Assembly: GCF_003063575.1 (NCBI RefSeq)
Contig: NZ_NESC01000009.1
Location: 1 to 64,000 of the forward strand
DNA: 64,000 nt
From: Limnohabitans sp. Jir72
Lineage (GTDB): Bacteria > Pseudomonadota > Gammaproteobacteria > Burkholderiales > Burkholderiaceae_C
Direction: 5' to 3'
In this document: positions 17,950 to 27,705 of the stretch, in pieces
Layout of the letters: each line of letters opens with the position of its first letter
How positions within the stretch are numbered: the stretch's first letter is position 1
Translations under genes and position numbers: made by a program
Notes under the pieces: model-generated
What the model was told of the DNA's origin: nothing
Databases searched by the model: none
What the model saw: the letters and a program-made list of their open reading frames with translations, nothing else

Positions 17950-19083
17950 TCAGCGTGGATAAATCGCCCCCAGCACACGGGCGCCTCTGGCGCCCGTGAC
18001 GCTTTGCAAGCTGGCGGTTTCGCGGCGCAGCGTCTTGAACGCCAGCCAAGCAAAGGCAGCAGCTTCCACCTGCAACGCAGGCAAGCCGCGCTGTTCGCTG
18101 CTGACCACCGCAACCCCCGGCAAAAGCTCAGACAGGCGGCGCATCAAGTGCCCATTCAAAGCCCCGCCGCCACAGACGATCAAGCTGTGCGCCTCTGCCG
18201 CAAAGCGCTTCACATCCATGGCACAGGCCTGCGCAGTGAACTCGGTCAAGGTGGCTTGCACGTCCGCGGTGGCCAGTCCCGCGAACGCCCCCAAATGCTG
18301 CGCCAGCCAAACCGGGTTGAACAAATCACGCCCGGTGCTCTTGGGCGGCGTGCGGCGCAAGAATTCTTCGCTCAGCAAACGTGCCAGCAGCCCAGCATGA
18401 ACCTGCCCGCTGGCTGCCCATGCGCCATCTCTGTCAAAAGGCTGGCCCGTGTGGGTTTGGCACCAAAAATCCATCAGGGCATTGCCTGGCCCGCAGTCCC
18501 AGCCCTTTACGCCGCCATCGGCCTGCAAGACGCTGATGTTGGAGATTCCGCCAATGTTCATGGTCGCCACACACGCGCCCGCTTGGCCGAACACCCCTTG
18601 GTGGAAGGCGGGTACCAAAGGCGCGCCCTGACCGCCAGCGGCCAGATCGCGGTTGCGAAAATCCGCCACCACATCGATGCCCGTGAGTTCTGCCAACAAC
18701 GATGCATTGATCAGCTGGATCGTGTAGCCCACCGCCGGGTGTTGCTCGTCACCATCGAACTCCAGCGGTCTGTGGCGTACGGTCTGGCCATGCGCGCCAA
18801 TGGCGTCAATGCTGGCCGCCACTTGCCCCGTCTGTTCCAGCAAATCGTGTGCCACCCGGGCATAGTGCCGGGCAATCGCGTTGGCAGACAAAGCACCTCG
18901 GTGAATTTCGTCGGGGCCGCTGACATTCAGAGCCAGCAAGGCTTCGCGAAACGGTGCGTCAAACGGCGTGAACGCATGCGCCAGCACCTGCATCTGGCCT
19001 TGTGGGGTGATGCGCGCCAGTACGCCATCGACGCCGTCGAGCGACGTGCCCGACATCAAACCAATGAACAGGCAGGCAGACAT
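17950..19083 (-). CDS. anmK: Anhydro-N-acetylmuramic acid kinase
   Basis: Phosphorylates and opens 1,6-anhydro-MurNAc released by lytic transglycosylases, feeding cell-wall recycling. The 377 residues start at MSACLFIGLMSGTSLDGVDG, the family's ATP/sugar motif, and include GAHGQTVRHRP, ATMNIGGISNISVL, DCGPGNALMD and VCGGGALNGHLMRRL. The ATG at 19083 matches the family start; an upstream TTG (19113) is less likely. It is downstream of an M23 peptidase gene in the same direction, a pairing often seen in betaproteobacteria. The Slt and RlpA-like enzymes elsewhere in the window could generate its substrate. Confidence 0.96.
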   Translation of the reverse strand: MSACLFIGLMSGTSLDGVDGVLARITPQGQMQVLAHAFTPFDAPFREALLALNVSGPDEIHRGALSANAIARHYARVAHDLLEQTGQVAASIDAIGAHGQTVRHRPLEFDGDEQHPAVGYTIQLINASLLAELTGIDVVADFRNRDLAAGGQGAPLVPAFHQGVFGQAGACVATMNIGGISNISVLQADGGVKGWDCGPGNALMDFWCQTHTGQPFDRDGAWAASGQVHAGLLARLLSEEFLRRTPPKSTGRDLFNPVWLAQHLGAFAGLATADVQATLTEFTAQACAMDVKRFAAEAHSLIVCGGGALNGHLMRRLSELLPGVAVVSSEQRGLPALQVEAAAFAWLAFKTLRRETASLQSVTGARGARVLGAIYPR

Positions 19084-19168
19084 GGAGGGAGTGGCAGAAA
19101 GGTAAAGCAACAACGCCGTGATGATGCCAGCAAAAAAGCGGACCGGCCGCCTCCAGGCACGTCGAAGA

Positions 19169-20635
19169 TCACAACTCGCTGTTGTCGCGCATCATTGCAG
19201 CGGCTTGGAGCTGCGATCGGGCATATTTGACAGACGCATTGAAGCGGGGCATCGCGGAGGGTGAAACGGGGGTGCTTTGCGCTTGCTGGATGACGCTTTG
19301 AGGGTCGACATGCACGCCATTGACGCGAAACTCAAAGTGCAGGTGAGGGCCTGTAGACCACCCGGTTGTTCCCACTGCGCCAACGGATTGGCCTTTTTGT
19401 ATGGCTTGGCCTTTGCTCACATGGATGCGACTCAAGTGGGCGTATACCGTGCTGTGATTGGCGCTGTGACGAACAATCACCACATTGCCAAAGCCATTTT
19501 GGACGCCTGCAAAATCGACCACGCCGTCACCGACCGACATGGCAGGTGTGCCAACAGGAGCGGCATAGTCCACGCCGTTGTGTTTTTGCAGTGTCTGGAA
19601 GATGGGATGCAGCCGCATGCCCATGCCACTGGTGTTGCGTGAGAACGCCACTGGGGCTGCCAAGTAAGCGCGTCGAAGGCTCTTGCCGTCCATGGCGTAA
19701 TAATTGCCTTTTTGACCGGGTTCTTGGAACCAGATGGCTTGGTACAGCTTGTTCTCGTTGTTGAATTCTGCGCTCAGAACGCGGCCTGTACGGACGGGCT
19801 CGCCATCGGCCTCAAGGACTTCGTAGACCACTGAGAAGTGAGCGCCTTTCCGCAATGTGCGGTGGAAGTCGATCTGACTTGAGAAGATATCAGCCAGCTG
19901 GCTGATCACGGCATCGGGCAAGCGAGCTTCATCGGCCGCAGCATACAGAGAGCTGGCCACGGTGCCGCCGGTCATGCGCACACTGGTGTTCAGTTCGGCA
20001 GACTCCAATGCCGCTTGTAAACCTCGATCGGTGTATCGCACGACCAAGCGTTGGAAGGCCGTATCGGTTTCGTTGCGCAGCCATCGCACAGTCAGTTGGC
20101 GCAATTGTTGTTGTCCGTTGACTTCCACTGAAACAGTGCGGCCCGCGCGCAGCAAGGCTTGTTTGGCCAAAAGGTTGTTGCGCAGGAAAGCGGCAGCTTT
20201 TGCATCCACCACGCCCATGCGCCGCAGCAGGCTTTCGGGCGTGTCGGAAGATCGCGTCAGGTCCGTACGAATCAACTTCAGATCGATCTGTTCAATGGCT
20301 TGCGCCTGGGCGGCCAGATCTGCCACGTTAATGGTGGTGGTGATACTGACCACGGGTTGATCAGCGATGTCTGGCCCCAAGTTGGCCACAGCGAAAGCAC
20401 CGCCCCCGCCGCCCAGCAAAACCGAAGCGAATGTGATGCTGATGGTTTTAGGGTGGCGCAGCAAACCCGTGCGCAAGACCTGCAGGCCGTGCATCAACTG
20501 AGGATGTTGGCCGTCCAGCCAGATCAAGCCGCGCTGTGCAAAAGACAAGCTGTGACCCAGGGCAAGCGAGCCCTGCAACAACAGCTTCATCAACAGCGCG
20601 CTCAGGCGGGCTTTGAAATCGTTCAAAAAGAGCAT
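19169..20635 (-). CDS. Membrane-anchored M23 (LytM) peptidoglycan endopeptidase, MepM-like
   Basis: A 488-residue protein. A membrane segment near residues 65-90 (KTISITFASVLLGGGGGAFA) precedes a periplasmic OapA/LysM-like region. The C-terminal M23 domain has all zinc ligands: H(NGVD) in QKHNGVDYAAPVGTP, YAHLSRI, and HLHF in STGPHLHFEFRVNG. Such enzymes cut peptide cross-links so that new strands can be inserted. The gene lies between anmK and the divergent tyrS, the typical betaproteobacterial arrangement. Unlike the type VI protein at 534, the zinc Asp is intact here. Confidence 0.93.
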   Translation of the reverse strand: MLFLNDFKARLSALLMKLLLQGSLALGHSLSFAQRGLIWLDGQHPQLMHGLQVLRTGLLRHPKTISITFASVLLGGGGGAFAVANLGPDIADQPVVSITTTINVADLAAQAQAIEQIDLKLIRTDLTRSSDTPESLLRRMGVVDAKAAAFLRNNLLAKQALLRAGRTVSVEVNGQQQLRQLTVRWLRNETDTAFQRLVVRYTDRGLQAALESAELNTSVRMTGGTVASSLYAAADEARLPDAVISQLADIFSSQIDFHRTLRKGAHFSVVYEVLEADGEPVRTGRVLSAEFNNENKLYQAIWFQEPGQKGNYYAMDGKSLRRAYLAAPVAFSRNTSGMGMRLHPIFQTLQKHNGVDYAAPVGTPAMSVGDGVVDFAGVQNGFGNVVIVRHSANHSTVYAHLSRIHVSKGQAIQKGQSVGAVGTTGWSTGPHLHFEFRVNGVHVDPQSVIQQAQSTPVSPSAMPRFNASVKYARSQLQAAAMMRDNSEL

Positions 20636-20776
20636 TTACTTCAGAAATTGCTTTGGCCAGCATCGCATTTGCAGTGCTGGTCAATGAATATAGACAAGCG
20701 CATCCACCTAAAATGGAGGCCTTGGTGAGGCACAGATTTTACCGCCCGAGCCCAATTGACTCCAGAAAAAACCTTT

Positions 20777-22009
20777 ATGAATCAAGCGCTTGTTACAAAA
20801 TACCCGATCACGGATTCGGTTTTGAATGCTTTGGAGGTCACTTTGCGCGGCTGTGAAGAGCTGATTCCCAAAGAAGACTGGCTGCAAAAACTGGCCAAAT
20901 CCGAGGCCACAGGCGTGCCCCTGCGCATCAAGCTGGGCTTGGACCCGACCGCGCCCGACATCCACATCGGTCACACCGTGGTGCTCAACAAAATGCGCCA
21001 GCTCCAAGACCTGGGGCACCAAGTCATTTTCCTGATTGGCGACTTCACCAGCCTGATCGGCGACCCGTCCGGTCGCAACAACACCCGCCCGCCGCTCACG
21101 TCTGAGCAGATCAAGCTCAACGCCGAAACCTATTACAAGCAAGCCAGCCTCGTGCTGGACCCCGCCAAAACCGAGATCCGATACAACAGCGAGTGGTCGC
21201 TCCCCTTGGGCTCCATGGGCATGATCCAGCTGGCCGCCAAGTACACCGTGGCCCGCATGATGGAGCGCAACGACTTCCACGACCGCTTCCACGCAGGCAC
21301 CCCCATCAGCGTGCACGAATTTTTGTACCCACTCATGCAAGGCTACGACTCGGTGGCACTCAAGAGCGATCTGGAGTTGGGCGGCACCGATCAGAAGTTC
21401 AACCTGCTCATGGGCCGCCACCTGCAGGCCGAATACGGACAGGACCAGCAATGCATCCTGACCATGCCCCTGCTCGAAGGCCTGGACGGCGTGGACAAAA
21501 TGTCCAAGTCCAAGAACAACTACATCGGCATCACCGAAGAAGCCAACAGCATGTTCGCCAAGGTGCTGAGCATCTCCGACACCCTCATGTGGCGCTGGTA
21601 CACGCTGCTGTCCTTCAAGTCCATGGCCGAAATCGAAGCACTTAAAAAAGAAATCGAAGGCGGGCGCAACCCCAAAGACGCCAAGGTCATGCTGGCCAAG
21701 GAAATCACCACCCGATTCCACAGCGCAGCCGCTGCCGATGCCGCCGAGCAAGACTTCATCAACCGCAGCAAAGGCGGCGTCCCCGACGACATCCCCGAGG
21801 TCTCCCTGTCCGGCGCCCCCATAGGCATTGGCGCCTTGCTCAAATCGGCAGGCCTGGCCCCTTCCACCACAGAAGCCGGGCGCCTGATTGACGGCGGTGG
21901 CGTGCGCATTGACTCCACGGTCATCAGTGACAAAGGCCTCAAGCTCGAAGCGGGCACCTACGTGGTGCAAGTGGGCAAGCGCAAGTTCGCCAAAGTCACC
22001 CTGGCCTGA
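20777..22009 (+). CDS. tyrS: Tyrosine-tRNA ligase
   Basis: A 410-residue class I synthetase that charges tRNA-Tyr. The HIGH motif is at 63-66 (PDIHIGHTVVL) and KMSKS at 241-245. The C-terminal S4 RNA-binding domain (about 345-405, ending AGTYVVQVGKRKFAKVTL) fits this tRNA's recognition. It has the long insertion type with GDFTSLIGDPSGR. The ATG at 20777 is preferred to an in-frame TTG at 20756. Two genes downstream is dtd, which removes wrongly charged D-Tyr, a fitting neighbour. Confidence 0.97.
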   Translation: MNQALVTKYPITDSVLNALEVTLRGCEELIPKEDWLQKLAKSEATGVPLRIKLGLDPTAPDIHIGHTVVLNKMRQLQDLGHQVIFLIGDFTSLIGDPSGRNNTRPPLTSEQIKLNAETYYKQASLVLDPAKTEIRYNSEWSLPLGSMGMIQLAAKYTVARMMERNDFHDRFHAGTPISVHEFLYPLMQGYDSVALKSDLELGGTDQKFNLLMGRHLQAEYGQDQQCILTMPLLEGLDGVDKMSKSKNNYIGITEEANSMFAKVLSISDTLMWRWYTLLSFKSMAEIEALKKEIEGGRNPKDAKVMLAKEITTRFHSAAAADAAEQDFINRSKGGVPDDIPEVSLSGAPIGIGALLKSAGLAPSTTEAGRLIDGGGVRIDSTVISDKGLKLEAGTYVVQVGKRKFAKVTLA

Positions 22010-22051
22010 TCCGGTCACGGGCGCTTCATCGCTGCGGAGTATCCTCAACGC

Positions 22052-22978
22052 ATGAAACAACTTGATGCCTGGATGAACCCAAAGCGCATGCTTTGGGCCT
22101 CGGTGGTGGTCGCTCTGATCACCATCGCCCTCAAAACCCTGGCCTGGTGGCTCACCGACTCGGTCGGCCTGCTGTCCGACGCCATGGAGTCCCTGGTCAA
22201 CCTGGCCAGCGCCATTTTCGGCCTCATGATGGTCACCGTGGCCGAAATGCCGCCCGACGAAGACCACCCCTACGGACACCACAAAGCCGAATACTTTTCC
22301 TCCGGCTTCGAGGGCATCCTCATCATCGTGGCTGCTCTTGGCATCGTCTGGGCTGCGGCGCACCGCATCTTTGACCCCCAGCCGATTGAGCAAGTCGGCC
22401 TGGGCTTGGCCCTGTCGGTGGGCAGCTCGGCCCTCAACGGCTTGCTGGCCTGGCTCATGTTCCGCGCCGCCAAACAACACCGCTCGCTGGCGCTGCAAGC
22501 CGATGCCCGCCACCTGGTCACCGACGTCTGGACCTCCGCTGGCGTCGTGCTCGGCATCGCGCTGGTCAGCGTCACCGGCTGGCTGTGGCTTGACGCCGTT
22601 GTCGCCATCGGCGTCGCCCTCAACATCCTCAAAGAAGGCGCTCACCTCGTCTGGGAATCCTCGCAAGGCCTCATGGACGAAGCGGTGGAAGCCGAGGTCT
22701 TGGCCGACATCCATACCGTCTTGCAGGGCTTTGCCCACCAGCGTGGCGATGTCGAAATCATCCGCTTTGACCACCTCACCACCCGCAAAGCCGGACAACG
22801 CCGATTTGTCGACGTGCACATGCACATGCCCGCCAGCTGGACACTGGGCCGCGCCGCCGCCCTGCGCACCAGCGTCGAGCAAGCCCTCATGAGTGAAGTG
22901 CCCGGTCTGCGCGCCAGCATCCAGCTGCTGCCCAGCGACGTCGAAGCCCACTTCGACGACCCCCGCGACCTGAAATGA
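22052..22978 (+). CDS. Cation diffusion facilitator (CDF) family metal transporter
   Basis: A 308-residue inner-membrane protein with about six spans. The metal-binding residues are in TM2 ([15 protein letters not shown]) and TM5 ([17 protein letters not shown], the HxxxD motif). The cytosolic C-terminal domain with [17 protein letters not shown] forms the CDF dimer fold. CDF proteins export Zn, Fe, Co or Mn by proton antiport. The TM2 pattern has Asp where Zn transporters often have His, so Zn specificity is not assured. The gene starts 42 bp after tyrS, and its stop overlaps dtd by 4 bp. Confidence 0.92.
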   Translation: MKQLDAWMNPKRMLWASVVVALITIALKTLAWWLTDSVGLLSDAMESLVNLASAIFGLMMVTVAEMPPDEDHPYGHHKAEYFSSGFEGILIIVAALGIVWAAAHRIFDPQPIEQVGLGLALSVGSSALNGLLAWLMFRAAKQHRSLALQADARHLVTDVWTSAGVVLGIALVSVTGWLWLDAVVAIGVALNILKEGAHLVWESSQGLMDEAVEAEVLADIHTVLQGFAHQRGDVEIIRFDHLTTRKAGQRRFVDVHMHMPASWTLGRAAALRTSVEQALMSEVPGLRASIQLLPSDVEAHFDDPRDLK

Positions 22979-23418
22979 TCGCCCTCCTGCAGCGCGTGAG
23001 CCAAGCCAGCGTGCAGGTCGATGGCCAAGTCATCGGCCAGATCGGCGCCGGCCTGCTTGTTTTGCTTTGCGCCGAAAAAGGCGACACCGACGCCGTGGCC
23101 GACAAAATGCTCGCCAAGATGCTCAAGCTGCGCATCTTCAGCGACGACGCCGGCAAGATGAACCGCAGCGTGCAAGACATCGGCGGCGGCCTGCTCATCG
23201 TCAGTCAATTCACCCTGGCCGCCGACGTGGCAGGTGGCAACCGCCCCAGCTTCACCCAAGCCGCCCCACCCGACGAAGGCCGACGCCTGTATGACCACTT
23301 CGTCGCCCAAGCCCGCACCCAGCACCCCCAGGTGCAAACCGGCCGCTTCGCCGCCGACATGCAGGTCTCGCTCGTCAACGACGGCCCCATCACCATCCCC
23401 ATGCGCATGAGTGCTTGA
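22975..23418 (+). CDS. dtd: D-aminoacyl-tRNA deacylase
   Basis: Hydrolyses D-Tyr-tRNA and other D-aminoacyl-tRNAs. The 147 residues match the family length and carry the active-site motifs SQFTLAADV and NDGPITIPM (NxGPxT type), plus the N-terminal [17 protein letters not shown]. Its ATG overlaps the CDF gene stop (ATGA), so it is translationally coupled and probably co-transcribed with tyrS. Confidence 0.97.
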   Translation: MIALLQRVSQASVQVDGQVIGQIGAGLLVLLCAEKGDTDAVADKMLAKMLKLRIFSDDAGKMNRSVQDIGGGLLIVSQFTLAADVAGGNRPSFTQAAPPDEGRRLYDHFVAQARTQHPQVQTGRFAADMQVSLVNDGPITIPMRMSA

Positions 23419-23549
23419 AAAGAGCGTTATGCCGATGCACAGGCCATGGTGACTCAGTCAATGGTGTGCAGGGTGGACTGAGGCCGTTGAACTGCAGATG
23501 GTTTTCATGTCGGTCCGCAATCATCAGCCTCGCCACCGATAATCCCTGC

Positions 23550-24959
23550 ATGACTGTAAAACCCCAAGACGCGACATCGCTTCGCTTTGACCAGCTGACG
23601 CTGGCGCCCGCCACCCTTCAAAACCTTGAGCAATTGGGCTTTGCCCAGATGACGCCCATTCAGGCGGCGAGCTTGCCTGTGACTTTGGCGGGGCAGGACC
23701 TGATTGCCCAGGCCAGCACCGGCAGCGGCAAGACCGTGGCCTTTGGCTTGCCCCTGATTGAACGCTTGCAAAGCGCGGGCTCGCCCAGCGCGCCGGTGCA
23801 AGCGGTGATCTTGTGCCCCACCCGCGAGCTGGCCGATCAGGTGACGATGGAAATCCGCCGCCTGGCCCGTGCCCGCCAAAACGTGAAGGTGGTCACCCTG
23901 TGCGGTGGCGTGGCCTTGCGCGGCCAAACGGTGAGCCTAGAGCACGGTGCCGACATCGTGGTGGGCACGCCCGGTCGCATCTTGGACCACCTGGAGCGCG
24001 GCTCGCTGAGCTTGGCTGGCGTGAACACGCTGGTGCTGGACGAAGCCGACCGCATGTTGGACATGGGCTTTTTTGACGACATCGCCAAGGTGGTGCGCCA
24101 GTGCGCCAAGGACCGCCAGACTTTGTTGTTTTCGGCCACCTACCCCGAGGGCATTGACAAGCTGGCTGCGCAGTTCATGCGCCAGCCCAAGACCATCCAG
24201 GTCGAGGCGCAGCACAGCGCGCACAAGATCCGCCAGATCTTTTTTGAAGTGACCGAGCACGAGCGTTTGCATGCCGTGTCCAGCATCCTGGCCCATTACC
24301 GCCCCGAGCGCACGCTGGTGTTTTGCAACACCAAGCAGCAGTGCCGCGATGTGGTGGCCGTGCTGCAAGCCCAGGGCTTGAGCGCTTTGGCTTTGTATGG
24401 CGAGCTGGAGCAGCGCGAGCGCGATCAGGTGCTGGTGCAGTTTGCCAACCGCAGCTGTTCGGTGCTGGTGGCCACCGATGTGGCTTCGCGTGGGCTGGAC
24501 GTGGAAGGCTTGGAGGCTGTGATCAACGTGGACGTGACGCCCGACGCAGAGATTCACATCCACCGCATTGGCCGCACCGGCCGGGGCGATGCCGAAGGCT
24601 TGGCGCTCACGCTGGTCAGCATGGACGAGATGGGTTCGGTCGGCAAGATCGAGGTCTTGCAAGGCCGCGAATCCGATTGGCAGCCTTTGTCCATCCTGAT
24701 GCCTGCAGCCGGTGGCCCTTTGCGCCCACCGATGCGCACTTTGCAAATCGTGGGTGGCCGCAAGGAAAAAATCCGCGCAGGCGACGTGATGGGCGCACTG
24801 GCTGGCGAGTGCGGCTTGACCCGCGAGCAGGTCGGCAAGATCAACGTGAACGAGTTTTCGACTTATGTGGCGGTGTTGGCCGATCTGGCCAAGAAGGTCG
24901 AGGCGCAGCTGTCGAGCGGCAAGATCAAGGGCAAGACTGTGAAGGTCCGATTGATCTGA
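23550..24959 (+). CDS. dbpA: ATP-dependent RNA helicase DbpA
   Basis: DEAD-box helicase that remodels 23S rRNA around helix 92 during 50S assembly. The 469 residues include Walker A ASTGSGKT (55-62), PTRELADQV (Ia), D164-E-A-D (DEAD box), FSATYP (III) and HRIGRTGRGD (VI). The C-terminal DbpA-type RNA-binding domain begins about residue 390 (MRTLQIVGGRKEKIRAGDVM). The start at 23550 begins MTVKPQDATSLRFDQL; the open frame continues upstream to 23415 but is not conserved sequence. An unusual double hairpin region follows the stop. Confidence 0.95.
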   Translation: MTVKPQDATSLRFDQLTLAPATLQNLEQLGFAQMTPIQAASLPVTLAGQDLIAQASTGSGKTVAFGLPLIERLQSAGSPSAPVQAVILCPTRELADQVTMEIRRLARARQNVKVVTLCGGVALRGQTVSLEHGADIVVGTPGRILDHLERGSLSLAGVNTLVLDEADRMLDMGFFDDIAKVVRQCAKDRQTLLFSATYPEGIDKLAAQFMRQPKTIQVEAQHSAHKIRQIFFEVTEHERLHAVSSILAHYRPERTLVFCNTKQQCRDVVAVLQAQGLSALALYGELEQRERDQVLVQFANRSCSVLVATDVASRGLDVEGLEAVINVDVTPDAEIHIHRIGRTGRGDAEGLALTLVSMDEMGSVGKIEVLQGRESDWQPLSILMPAAGGPLRPPMRTLQIVGGRKEKIRAGDVMGALAGECGLTREQVGKINVNEFSTYVAVLADLAKKVEAQLSSGKIKGKTVKVRLI

Positions 24960-24982
24960 CGTTTGTTTCTGTTGGGGGGGGC

Positions 24983-25059
24983 GGTGTGTGAGGGGATGCG
25001 GCGGGCTCCTCATAACGGGGTACCGACAAATCGTCGCCCGCCGCATCCCCTCACACACC
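24983..25059. repeat. Hairpin A: 24-bp perfect stem with 29-nt loop
   Basis: Left arm 24983-25006 (GGTGTGTGAGGGGATGCGGC then GGGC) is the exact reverse complement of 25036-25059. The 29-nt loop (25007-25035, starting TCCTCATAACGGGGTACCGA) reappears, exactly inverted, as the loop of hairpin B. The hairpin begins 24 bp after the dbpA stop and has no T run. Confidence 0.88.
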
Positions 25060-25172
25060 TGAGTTGTCATTCGCGCAAATGGTTGGCTGTGAATTAGCGG
25101 CTTTCGATTCGAAGCCTGCAGGTTTGACATGGCTCAGATGACCCGCGAGTTTTAAAAGAGCACCACGGCCTT

Positions 25173-25239
25173 GTGTGGGATGGGGCCGGGTGACGATTTG
25201 TCGGTACCCCGTTATGAGGAACCCGGCCCCTTCCCATTC
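25173..25239. repeat. Hairpin B: different 19-bp stem, same 29-nt loop inverted
   Basis: Arms 25173-25191 and 25221-25239 pair over 19 positions with 3 mismatches (GATGGGGCCGGGT on the left side). The loop 25192-25220 is the exact reverse complement of the loop of hairpin A. The 113 bp between the hairpins hold no gene that I can see. Hairpin B ends 20 bp before the 3' end of ybeY. Confidence 0.87.
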
Positions 25240-25259
25240 AAGGCCTCACCCGCTGAACA

Positions 25260-25715
25260 CTACAGATAAGGGTTCTTGATCCCCAACTCCGCCAGGATGT
25301 CAATTTCGTAGGCCTCCATCTCTTCGGCATCGGCCTCGCTGGTCTCGTGGTCCCAGCCCTGGGCGTGCAAGGTACCGTGCACCAGCAGGTGCGCGTAATG
25401 CGCTGCCAGCGTCTTGCCTTGCTCTTTGGCCTCACGCGCGACCACCGGGGCGCACAGCACCAGGTCGGCCAGCACCACGGGTTCTTGCGCATAGTCAAAA
25501 GTCAGCACGTTGGTGGCGTAGTCCTTTTTGCGGTAGCTCTTGTTGAGCTCGCGGCCTTCTTTCTCGCCCACGATGCGCACCGTGATTTCGGCGTCGTCGG
25601 CCAAGGCGTGGCGAATCGCGCGTGTCACCGCGTGGCGGGGCAGGGCGGCGCGGTGGCGGGCTGCATCAGGCATGTCGCCAAATTGCAGAGAGAGCTGGAG
25701 TTTTTGCAGGGCCAT
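25260..25715 (-). CDS. ybeY: Endoribonuclease / rRNA maturation factor YbeY
   Basis: A 151-residue single-strand RNase needed for 16S rRNA 3' end maturation. The zinc-binding signature is [16 protein letters not shown] (HGxLHxxGxDH). [16 protein letters not shown] is the other conserved block. It is transcribed after phoH, as in the ybeZ-ybeY operon of many proteobacteria, with a 39-bp gap containing a short GTCGGGTGTCGGTCGGGTGT direct repeat. Confidence 0.96.
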   Translation of the reverse strand: MALQKLQLSLQFGDMPDAARHRAALPRHAVTRAIRHALADDAEITVRIVGEKEGRELNKSYRKKDYATNVLTFDYAQEPVVLADLVLCAPVVAREAKEQGKTLAAHYAHLLVHGTLHAQGWDHETSEADAEEMEAYEIDILAELGIKNPYL

Positions 25716-25754
25716 GGGTGCTTGTCGGGTGTCGGTCGGGTGTCGGTCGGGTGT

Positions 25755-26735
25755 TCAGTCGTCGGTGGGCAAAGGCTTGCGGCGGGTGCTGATGCCTGCG
25801 CGCATGACCGCGCTGCCTTGCGCTTCGTAGGCGTCCACGATGCGGGCCACCAGCGGGTGGCGCACCACATCGGCGCTGCTGAAACGGGTGAAAGCAATGC
25901 CTTTGACGCGCTTCAAGACGCGCTCGGCGTCGATCAGACCGCTCAATTGCCCTTTGGGCAAGTCGATCTGGCTCACATCGCCCGTGACCACGGCCTTGGC
26001 GCCAAAGCCGATGCGGGTCAAGAACATCTTCATTTGCTCTGTGCTGGTGTTTTGCGCTTCGTCCAGAATCACAAAGGCGTTGTTCAGCGTGCGCCCGCGC
26101 ATGAAGGCCAGCGGCGCGATCTCGATGGCGTTGCGCTCAAAGGCTTTTTGCACCTTGTCGTAACCCATCAGGTCGTACAGCGCGTCGTACAGGGGGCGCA
26201 GGTAGGGATCGACCTTTTGCGACAGGTCGCCCGGCAAGAAGCCCAGGCGTTCACCGGCTTCCACCGCCGGGCGCGTCAGCACAATGCGCTGCACGCTGGA
26301 GCGCTCCAGCGCGTCCACCGCGCAGGCCACGGCCAGATAGGTCTTGCCCGTGCCTGCTGGGCCAATGCCAAAGCTGATGTCGTGGCTGGCGATACTTTCC
26401 AGATACGCCGCCTGCACGGGGGTGCGGGCCTTCAGGTCGGCGCGGCGGGTTTGCAGCGCGGGCAGCTCGGCTTCTTCGCCCCCGCTGTCGCCCACCAGCA
26501 TGAGTTGCACCATGTCAGGGGCAATCGGGCGGTCGGCCCGCTCGTAAATCGCTTGCAATATCTCCATGGCCCGCATGGCCACCGCCTTGGGGCCGTCTAC
26601 CTTGAACTGCTCGTGCCGGTGCGCGATGCTCACTTGCAGACCCGCTTCAATGGTGCGCAGGTGCGCGTCCATCGGGCCGCACAGGTGCGACAGGCGGGTG
26701 TTGTTGTGCGGGGTGAAGGTGTGTCTGACGATCAA
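25755..26735 (-). CDS. ybeZ: PhoH-like ATPase (YbeZ)
   Basis: A 326-residue P-loop ATPase with Walker [16 protein letters not shown] and Walker [18 protein letters not shown]. This subgroup pairs with YbeY in rRNA processing. A TTG at 26735 is the best start: AGGA lies nine bases upstream and the protein then begins [11 protein letters not shown]. The open frame extends to 26855, but that part overlaps the upstream region of ruvA and looks non-coding. It is divergent from ruvA. An ATG at the Met of GPMDAHL is a shorter alternative. Confidence 0.93.
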   Translation of the reverse strand: MIVRHTFTPHNNTRLSHLCGPMDAHLRTIEAGLQVSIAHRHEQFKVDGPKAVAMRAMEILQAIYERADRPIAPDMVQLMLVGDSGGEEAELPALQTRRADLKARTPVQAAYLESIASHDISFGIGPAGTGKTYLAVACAVDALERSSVQRIVLTRPAVEAGERLGFLPGDLSQKVDPYLRPLYDALYDLMGYDKVQKAFERNAIEIAPLAFMRGRTLNNAFVILDEAQNTSTEQMKMFLTRIGFGAKAVVTGDVSQIDLPKGQLSGLIDAERVLKRVKGIAFTRFSSADVVRHPLVARIVDAYEAQGSAVMRAGISTRRKPLPTDD

Positions 26736-26820
26736 GTTGATAATCCTAGGTGAGCGCGGTGCCGGGTCATTGGCCACCGCGCATTTTCTCCCATGATAGG
26801 CATTTGAAGGCACCCTCTCC

Positions 26821-27396
26821 ATGATTGGCAAACTGACCGGCATCCTGAGCGACAAGAACCCCCCCGAGGTGATCGTGGACTGCCATGGCGTGGGCTACGA
26901 GGTGAATGTGCCCATGAGCACTTTCTACAACTTGCCCGCCACCGGCGAGAAGGTCAGCCTGGTCACGCACTTTGTGGTGCGCGAAGACGCCCAGATCTTG
27001 TACGGCTTTGCCACTTTGAGCGAGCGCGAGGCGTTTCGCCAGCTCATCAAAATTTCGGGCGTGGGCCCCCGCACCGCCCTGAGTGTGTTGTCCGGCATGA
27101 GCGTGGATGACTTGGCCCAAGCCATCACCACCCAAGAAGTGGGGCGTCTGGTCAAAGTGCCGGGTATCGGCAAAAAGACAGCCGAGCGCCTGCTGCTGGA
27201 GCTCAAGGGCAAGCTGGGGGGGGACTTGGGCGGCCTGTTTGCCGTGAACACCAGCGACGCGCAAAGCGACATCCAGCAAGCCCTGATGGCGCTGGGTTAC
27301 AGCGACAAGGAAGCGTCGGTCGCCCTCAAGAGCCTGCCCGCCGATGTGGGCGTGAGCGAGGGCATCAAGCTGGCGCTCAAGGCCTTGAACAAATAA
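26821..27396 (+). CDS. ruvA: Holliday junction branch migration protein RuvA
   Basis: A 191-residue protein that tetramerises on four-way junctions and loads Ruv[21 protein letters not shown] is the N-terminal OB-fold start. Two helix-hairpin-helix motifs follow ([17 protein letters not shown] and [17 protein letters not shown]), and the C-terminal RuvB-binding helix region ends [12 protein letters not shown]. In most bacteria ruvB follows directly; here a mazEF-type pair of about 620 bp stands between them. Confidence 0.97.
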   Translation: MIGKLTGILSDKNPPEVIVDCHGVGYEVNVPMSTFYNLPATGEKVSLVTHFVVREDAQILYGFATLSEREAFRQLIKISGVGPRTALSVLSGMSVDDLAQAITTQEVGRLVKVPGIGKKTAERLLLELKGKLGGDLGGLFAVNTSDAQSDIQQALMALGYSDKEASVALKSLPADVGVSEGIKLALKALNK

Positions 27397-27410
27397 ACAT
27401 TCGGGCGGCC

Positions 27411-27438
27411 TTGTGTTTGGATATCCGTTGGATATACT
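27411..27438 (+). promoter_or_regulatory. Promoter and candidate MazE operator inside the ruvAB operon
   Basis: TTGTGT (27411) and TATACT (27433) with 16-bp spacing form a sigma-70-like promoter before mazE. Overlapping it are two direct repeats one helical turn apart, TTGGATATCC (27417-27426) and TTGGATATAC (27428-27437), a likely binding site for the antitoxin, since mazEF modules are autoregulated. ruvB probably has transcripts from here as well. Confidence 0.65.
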
Positions 27439-27444
27439 TTGTGC

Positions 27445-27705
27445 ATGAAAACCACTGCCTTGACCATTTCCACTTGGGGCAACAGCCACGGCATTCGTCT
27501 CAGCCGAGAGTTGATGCAGACGCTGGGCATCACGCCGGGCACGCCTTTGCAAGCCACCGTCGTGTCCAAAGGGTGTTTGGAGTTGCGCGCCGTGCCTCAG
27601 CGCCCCAGCTTGCAAGACAAGTTGGCGGCTTTTGACCCCCAGGTGCACGGTGGTGAGGTCATGCAGGATGCCCCCCAAGGCGCCGAGTTTGGGGCTTCCG
27701 AGTGA
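27445..27705 (+). CDS. mazE: MazE-type antitoxin (AbrB/SpoVT fold)
   Basis: An 86-residue protein. Residues 5-45 form a swapped-hairpin AbrB DNA-binding domain with the signature STWGNSHGIRLSRELMQTLG, followed by LQATVVSKGCLELR. The C-terminal tail is acidic and flexible (KLAAFDPQVHGGEVMQ), as expected for the part that blocks the toxin. It overlaps the toxin start by 4 bp (GTGA). The ATG at 27445 is chosen over a TTG two codons earlier. Confidence 0.93.
   Translation: MKTTALTISTWGNSHGIRLSRELMQTLGITPGTPLQATVVSKGCLELRAVPQRPSLQDKLAAFDPQVHGGEVMQDAPQGAEFGASE

Noticed and set aside
25192..25220. dif or integron attC site
   Set aside because: The 29-mer does not match the dif consensus and lacks the attC R-box arrangement; no integron integrase is near.
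24960..25259. CRISPR-like array after dbpA
   Set aside because: There are only two repeat copies, in inverted orientation and each inside its own hairpin, with no regular spacers and no cas genes.
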